Positions 6,901-8,529 of a stretch of DNA of 8,529 bases are shown here, piece after piece. Position numbers and translations under genes: made by a program. Every line of letters starts with the position of its first letter. Within the stretch, counting starts at the first letter, position 1. This stretch comes from Verrucomicrobiota bacterium (GTDB taxonomy: Bacteria; Verrucomicrobiota; Verrucomicrobiia; Limisphaerales; DSYF01): assembly GCA_025457725.1 (NCBI GenBank), contig JALOTU010000100.1:1-8529 (forward strand), read 5' to 3'. A model generated the notes under the pieces. The model was not told the origin of the DNA and ran no database searches. It saw nothing but the letters and a program-made list of their open reading frames with translations.

Positions 6901-6917
6901 ACTTTGCATTACAAAGT
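6901..6917. promoter_or_regulatory. Palindromic operator in front of ispH (one mismatch)
   Basis: ACTTTGCATTACAAAGT is two 8-base arms around a central T, with one base (A at 6911) breaking perfect symmetry. It matches 16 of 17 bases of the site at 7923-7939. It lies between the stop of the winged-helix gene and ispH, 65 bases from the ispH ATG. On the minus strand it contains TGTAAT (6913-6908), a good -10 candidate created by the one base that differs from the other site, though no good -35 was found. The probable binder is the winged-helix protein encoded at 6964-7272 (inference). Confidence 0.75.
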
Positions 6918-6963
6918 CTATGACCATGCGTTTTGGAATCTGTTCAAAGAGATGCTGCACGGG

Positions 6964-7272
6964 TTATTTCGGGCGGGACAGCCGGACAATCTGCTCCAGC
7001 AGATCGACATGCTCGGCGAAGGCCTGGCGGCCGTCCGGCGTCAGGGAGCAGGTGGTCAGCGGACGCTTGTTCGAGAAGGATTTGGTCACGGCGACGTAGC
7101 CCGCCTCTTGCAGCGTGCGGATGTGGGTGGTGAGGTTGCCGTCGGTCATGCCCAGGGCATCGCGCAAGTCGGTGAACGCGAGCTCGGGCGAGGCGGCCAG
7201 CATGGACATGATGGCCAGCCGCCCTTTCTCGTGGATCACGCGGTTGAGCTGAAGAAAGGGGGCGGGGTTCAT
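6964..7272 (-). CDS. Small winged-helix transcriptional regulator
   Basis: The 102-residue protein is a stand-alone winged helix of the MarR/ArsR-like type (similar to the PF13601 group). A helix-turn-helix spans about residues 32-57, with the recognition helix in MTDGNLTTHIRTLQEAGYV (42-60), followed by a wing with basic residues (VTKSFSNKRPLTTCSLTPDG, 62-81) and a C-terminal helix probably used for dimerisation. No metal-binding cysteine or histidine cluster is seen, and there is no ligand domain, so its signal is unknown. Its ATG overlaps the stop of the membrane protein before it (ATGA, 7269-7272), showing translational coupling. A matching palindrome in front of its own operon and another before ispH make it the likely local regulator. 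Confidence 0.9.
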   Translation of the reverse strand: MNPAPFLQLNRVIHEKGRLAIMSMLAASPELAFTDLRDALGMTDGNLTTHIRTLQEAGYVAVTKSFSNKRPLTTCSLTPDGRQAFAEHVDLLEQIVRLSRPK

Positions 7273-7916
7273 TCCGGGCGGTCGCGTGGCTCCGTGGCGA
7301 AGAGATAGATGCCGTAGAGGGTGTGCAGCAGACCGAACACCCCGCCCATGATGCCGTAACCCAGGTCCGCCAATCCGGGCGCGGTTTCAGGTTTGCCCAG
7401 GGCAAAGCCAAGGCAGGCAAGGATTACCATCAACCAGCCAAACACCCGAATCCCGCGCTTCATGAAGAAACCGGCGGCATGCACGGCGCATCCATACAAC
7501 ATCACCCAAAGCAAGGGCAGCCCCACATGACTCCAGTAGCCGGGCACGGCGGCCGCATCGGATCCCCGGACCAGAATCAAGGCCACCGCACCAAGCGCCA
7601 GGCCGGCAAACAGCGGGGGCAGCATCGCCTGCGCAACCCGGCGCGTGGGCGGCGACCAGAACGCTTCGCCCTGCTGGATGGCCTGACGCCGGATCAGCAC
7701 CACGCCGGCACCCAAGGCCACCAGCGCCACGCAAAGCCAGTACAGGATGAACGGACCGGGGACCACGATCTCCGTCTTCCAACCCGCAAAGGCGGCGACC
7801 ATGCCGATGACCCCCGTCACCGTCATGACCGGCGCCAGGGCGCGACGATACACCGCGGCACGCTCCATCAACGTGCGAATGGTTTGAAGATTGTCAGCGG
7901 CCCATTGATCGCTCAT
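7269..7916 (-). CDS. Six-span membrane protein coupled to the winged-helix regulator
   Basis: The 215-residue product has a polar N-terminal helix (residues 1-25, including TIRTLMERAAVYRRAL) and six likely spans (about 27-45, 55-75, 98-117, 129-150, 156-174 and 184-207). The loop EAFWSPPTRRVAQAMLPPLF (84-103) and the GYGIMGGVFGLLHTLYGIYL segment near the C-terminus are distinctive. I recall similar proteins next to small winged-helix regulators in other bacteria, without a known role. It may be the sensor or effector partner of the regulator. The ATG at 7916 is chosen; an in-frame ATG at 7931 falls inside the palindromic operator and is less likely. Confidence 0.85.
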   Translation of the reverse strand: MSDQWAADNLQTIRTLMERAAVYRRALAPVMTVTGVIGMVAAFAGWKTEIVVPGPFILYWLCVALVALGAGVVLIRRQAIQQGEAFWSPPTRRVAQAMLPPLFAGLALGAVALILVRGSDAAAVPGYWSHVGLPLLWVMLYGCAVHAAGFFMKRGIRVFGWLMVILACLGFALGKPETAPGLADLGYGIMGGVFGLLHTLYGIYLFATEPRDRPE

Positions 7917-7922
7917 GCATCC

Positions 7923-7939
7923 ACTTTGCATTGCAAAGT
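7923..7939. promoter_or_regulatory. Perfect palindromic operator in front of the membrane protein/regulator operon
   Basis: ACTTTGCATTGCAAAGT is a perfect inverted repeat of two 8-base arms around a central T. It ends 7 bases before the ATG at 7916 and lies just inside a TTGACA -35 box, so a bound protein would block RNA polymerase. This is the geometry of autorepression. A near copy is found at 6901-6917. Confidence 0.8.
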
Positions 7940-7950
7940 CATGTTGTCAA
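7923..7950 (-). promoter_or_regulatory. Candidate sigma-70-type promoter of the membrane protein/regulator operon
   Basis: On the minus strand a perfect TTGACA -35 (7950-7945) is followed after 16 bases by CAAAGT (7928-7923), a weak -10 formed by the distal operator arm. Expected transcription start is close to 7916, the A of the chosen ATG, so the message may be leaderless or nearly so. The -35 is convincing; the -10 is only a three-of-six match. Confidence 0.45.
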
Positions 7951-7985
7951 GCGCAGGACGGAGGCGCCGGGACCGCAGTTGGGCT

Positions 7986-8529
7986 TCAGTTTGGTCCGGA
8001 CCAGATTTCCAGTACGGCGTTCACGACCTGATCCACGGCGATTCCGTTGAGGCAGCGGAAGTCGATGGGACACACGCGCAGGAAGCAGGGGGCGCAGGGG
8101 GCGTTCGATTTGATCAGGCGGTGCTGCGGGTCGCCCGGCAGGCCGGGGCCGGTCAGTTCGGGGGAGGTGCTCCCGAAGGGAACCACCACCGGCACCCCCA
8201 ACGCCGCGGCGACGTGCATGGGGCCGGTGTCGTTGGTGAGCAGGACGCGACAGCGCGTGAGCAGGGCCATCAATTCCCGGAGGGAGGTCCGGCCAGCGAC
8301 GTTGTGGACGTGGGAATTCGGGTTGCGGACCCGGGCGGCGATATCGGCCGCCACCTCCGCATCCCCCGGGCCTCCGAAGATCAGCACGCTACAACCCGTG
8401 CGCTGCTGAACGGCTTGTGCCACGGAGACAAACCGGTCTTTGGGCCAGCGTTTGGCCGGGCCATACTCGGCACCCGCGTTCAACCCCAGCCAACGGCGGT
8501 CAGGGGCAATGGCGAATTTTGACAAAGCC
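7986..8529 (-). CDS. waaF: ADP-heptose:LPS heptosyltransferase (GT9, waaF-like), N-terminus beyond the window
   Basis: The visible 180 residues are the C-terminal half of a GT9 glycosyltransferase; family members are about 350 residues, so the start lies past the right edge. The nucleotide-sugar side of the fold is clear: LGLNAGAEYGPAKRWPKDRF (residues 14-33) matches the heptosyltransferase II signature, LIFGGPGD is the usual strand-loop, and NDTGPMHVAAALGVPVVVPF is the ADP-heptose-binding motif. A cysteine-rich PCAPCFLRVCPIDFRC stretch follows, as in one subgroup of these enzymes, where it may bind a metal or be structural. The enzyme adds L-glycero-D-manno-heptose to the LPS inner core on the cytoplasmic face. 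Heptosyltransferase II is preferred; another GT9 member is possible. Confidence 0.88.
   Translation of the reverse strand, partial: ALSKFAIAPDRRWLGLNAGAEYGPAKRWPKDRFVSVAQAVQQRTGCSVLIFGGPGDAEVAADIAARVRNPNSHVHNVAGRTSLRELMALLTRCRVLLTNDTGPMHVAAALGVPVVVPFGSTSPELTGPGLPGDPQHRLIKSNAPCAPCFLRVCPIDFRCLNGIAVDQVVNAVLEIWSGPN

Noticed and set aside
6904..7308. Plus-strand open frame beginning MHYKVYDHAFWNLFKEML
   Set aside because: It starts inside the palindrome and then runs antisense through the winged-helix gene, which has clear domain structure and codon bias on the minus strand.
7323..8522. Long plus-strand open frame of about 400 codons
   Set aside because: It is a low-complexity polar translation antisense to the membrane protein and to the waaF-like gene, a usual effect of GC-rich coding DNA.

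Overview
This window is GC-rich bacterial DNA with almost every gene on the minus strand; the only plus-strand gene encodes an HU-type nucleoid protein. The HU sequence, the uncharacterised membrane families and the frequent lack of clear Shine-Dalgarno sites suggest a member of Verrucomicrobiota. That is an inference from remembered family resemblance, not a search. The two marker genes, ispH (MEP isoprenoid pathway) and a waaF-like heptosyltransferase (LPS inner core), fit a diderm bacterium.

Layout, left to right. Positions 1-417 hold the N-terminal part of a TauE/SafE (TSUP) permease running off the left edge. About 360 bases without a gene follow. Positions 781-1450 carry a broken gene whose product matches the C-terminal ACT domains of a PII uridylyltransferase (GlnD-like); it has two frameshifts and lacks about half an ACT domain. 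Then come a small single-span protein (1657-1893) and a glutathione S-transferase-like protein (1898-2566), divergent from HU (2819-3106). HU ends in a strong intrinsic terminator.

Positions 3167-6835 look like one operon transcribed leftward: ispH first, then four multi-span membrane proteins of unknown function with gaps of 2 to 20 bases. Two of the four appear to be diverged paralogues of each other. Upstream lies a second, two-gene operon (6964-7916): a six-span membrane protein overlapping by four bases a small winged-helix regulator. The C-terminal half of a waaF-like gene closes the window.

The most interesting signal is a 17-base palindrome. It occurs in perfect form directly in front of the membrane-protein/regulator operon (7923-7939) and with one base changed in front of ispH (6901-6917). 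The simplest reading is that the winged-helix protein binds both sites, autoregulates, and also controls the ispH-membrane cluster. That would make 3167-7939 one regulon linking an isoprenoid enzyme to five uncharacterised membrane proteins. No tRNA, rRNA, CRISPR array, insertion sequence or phage gene was seen.
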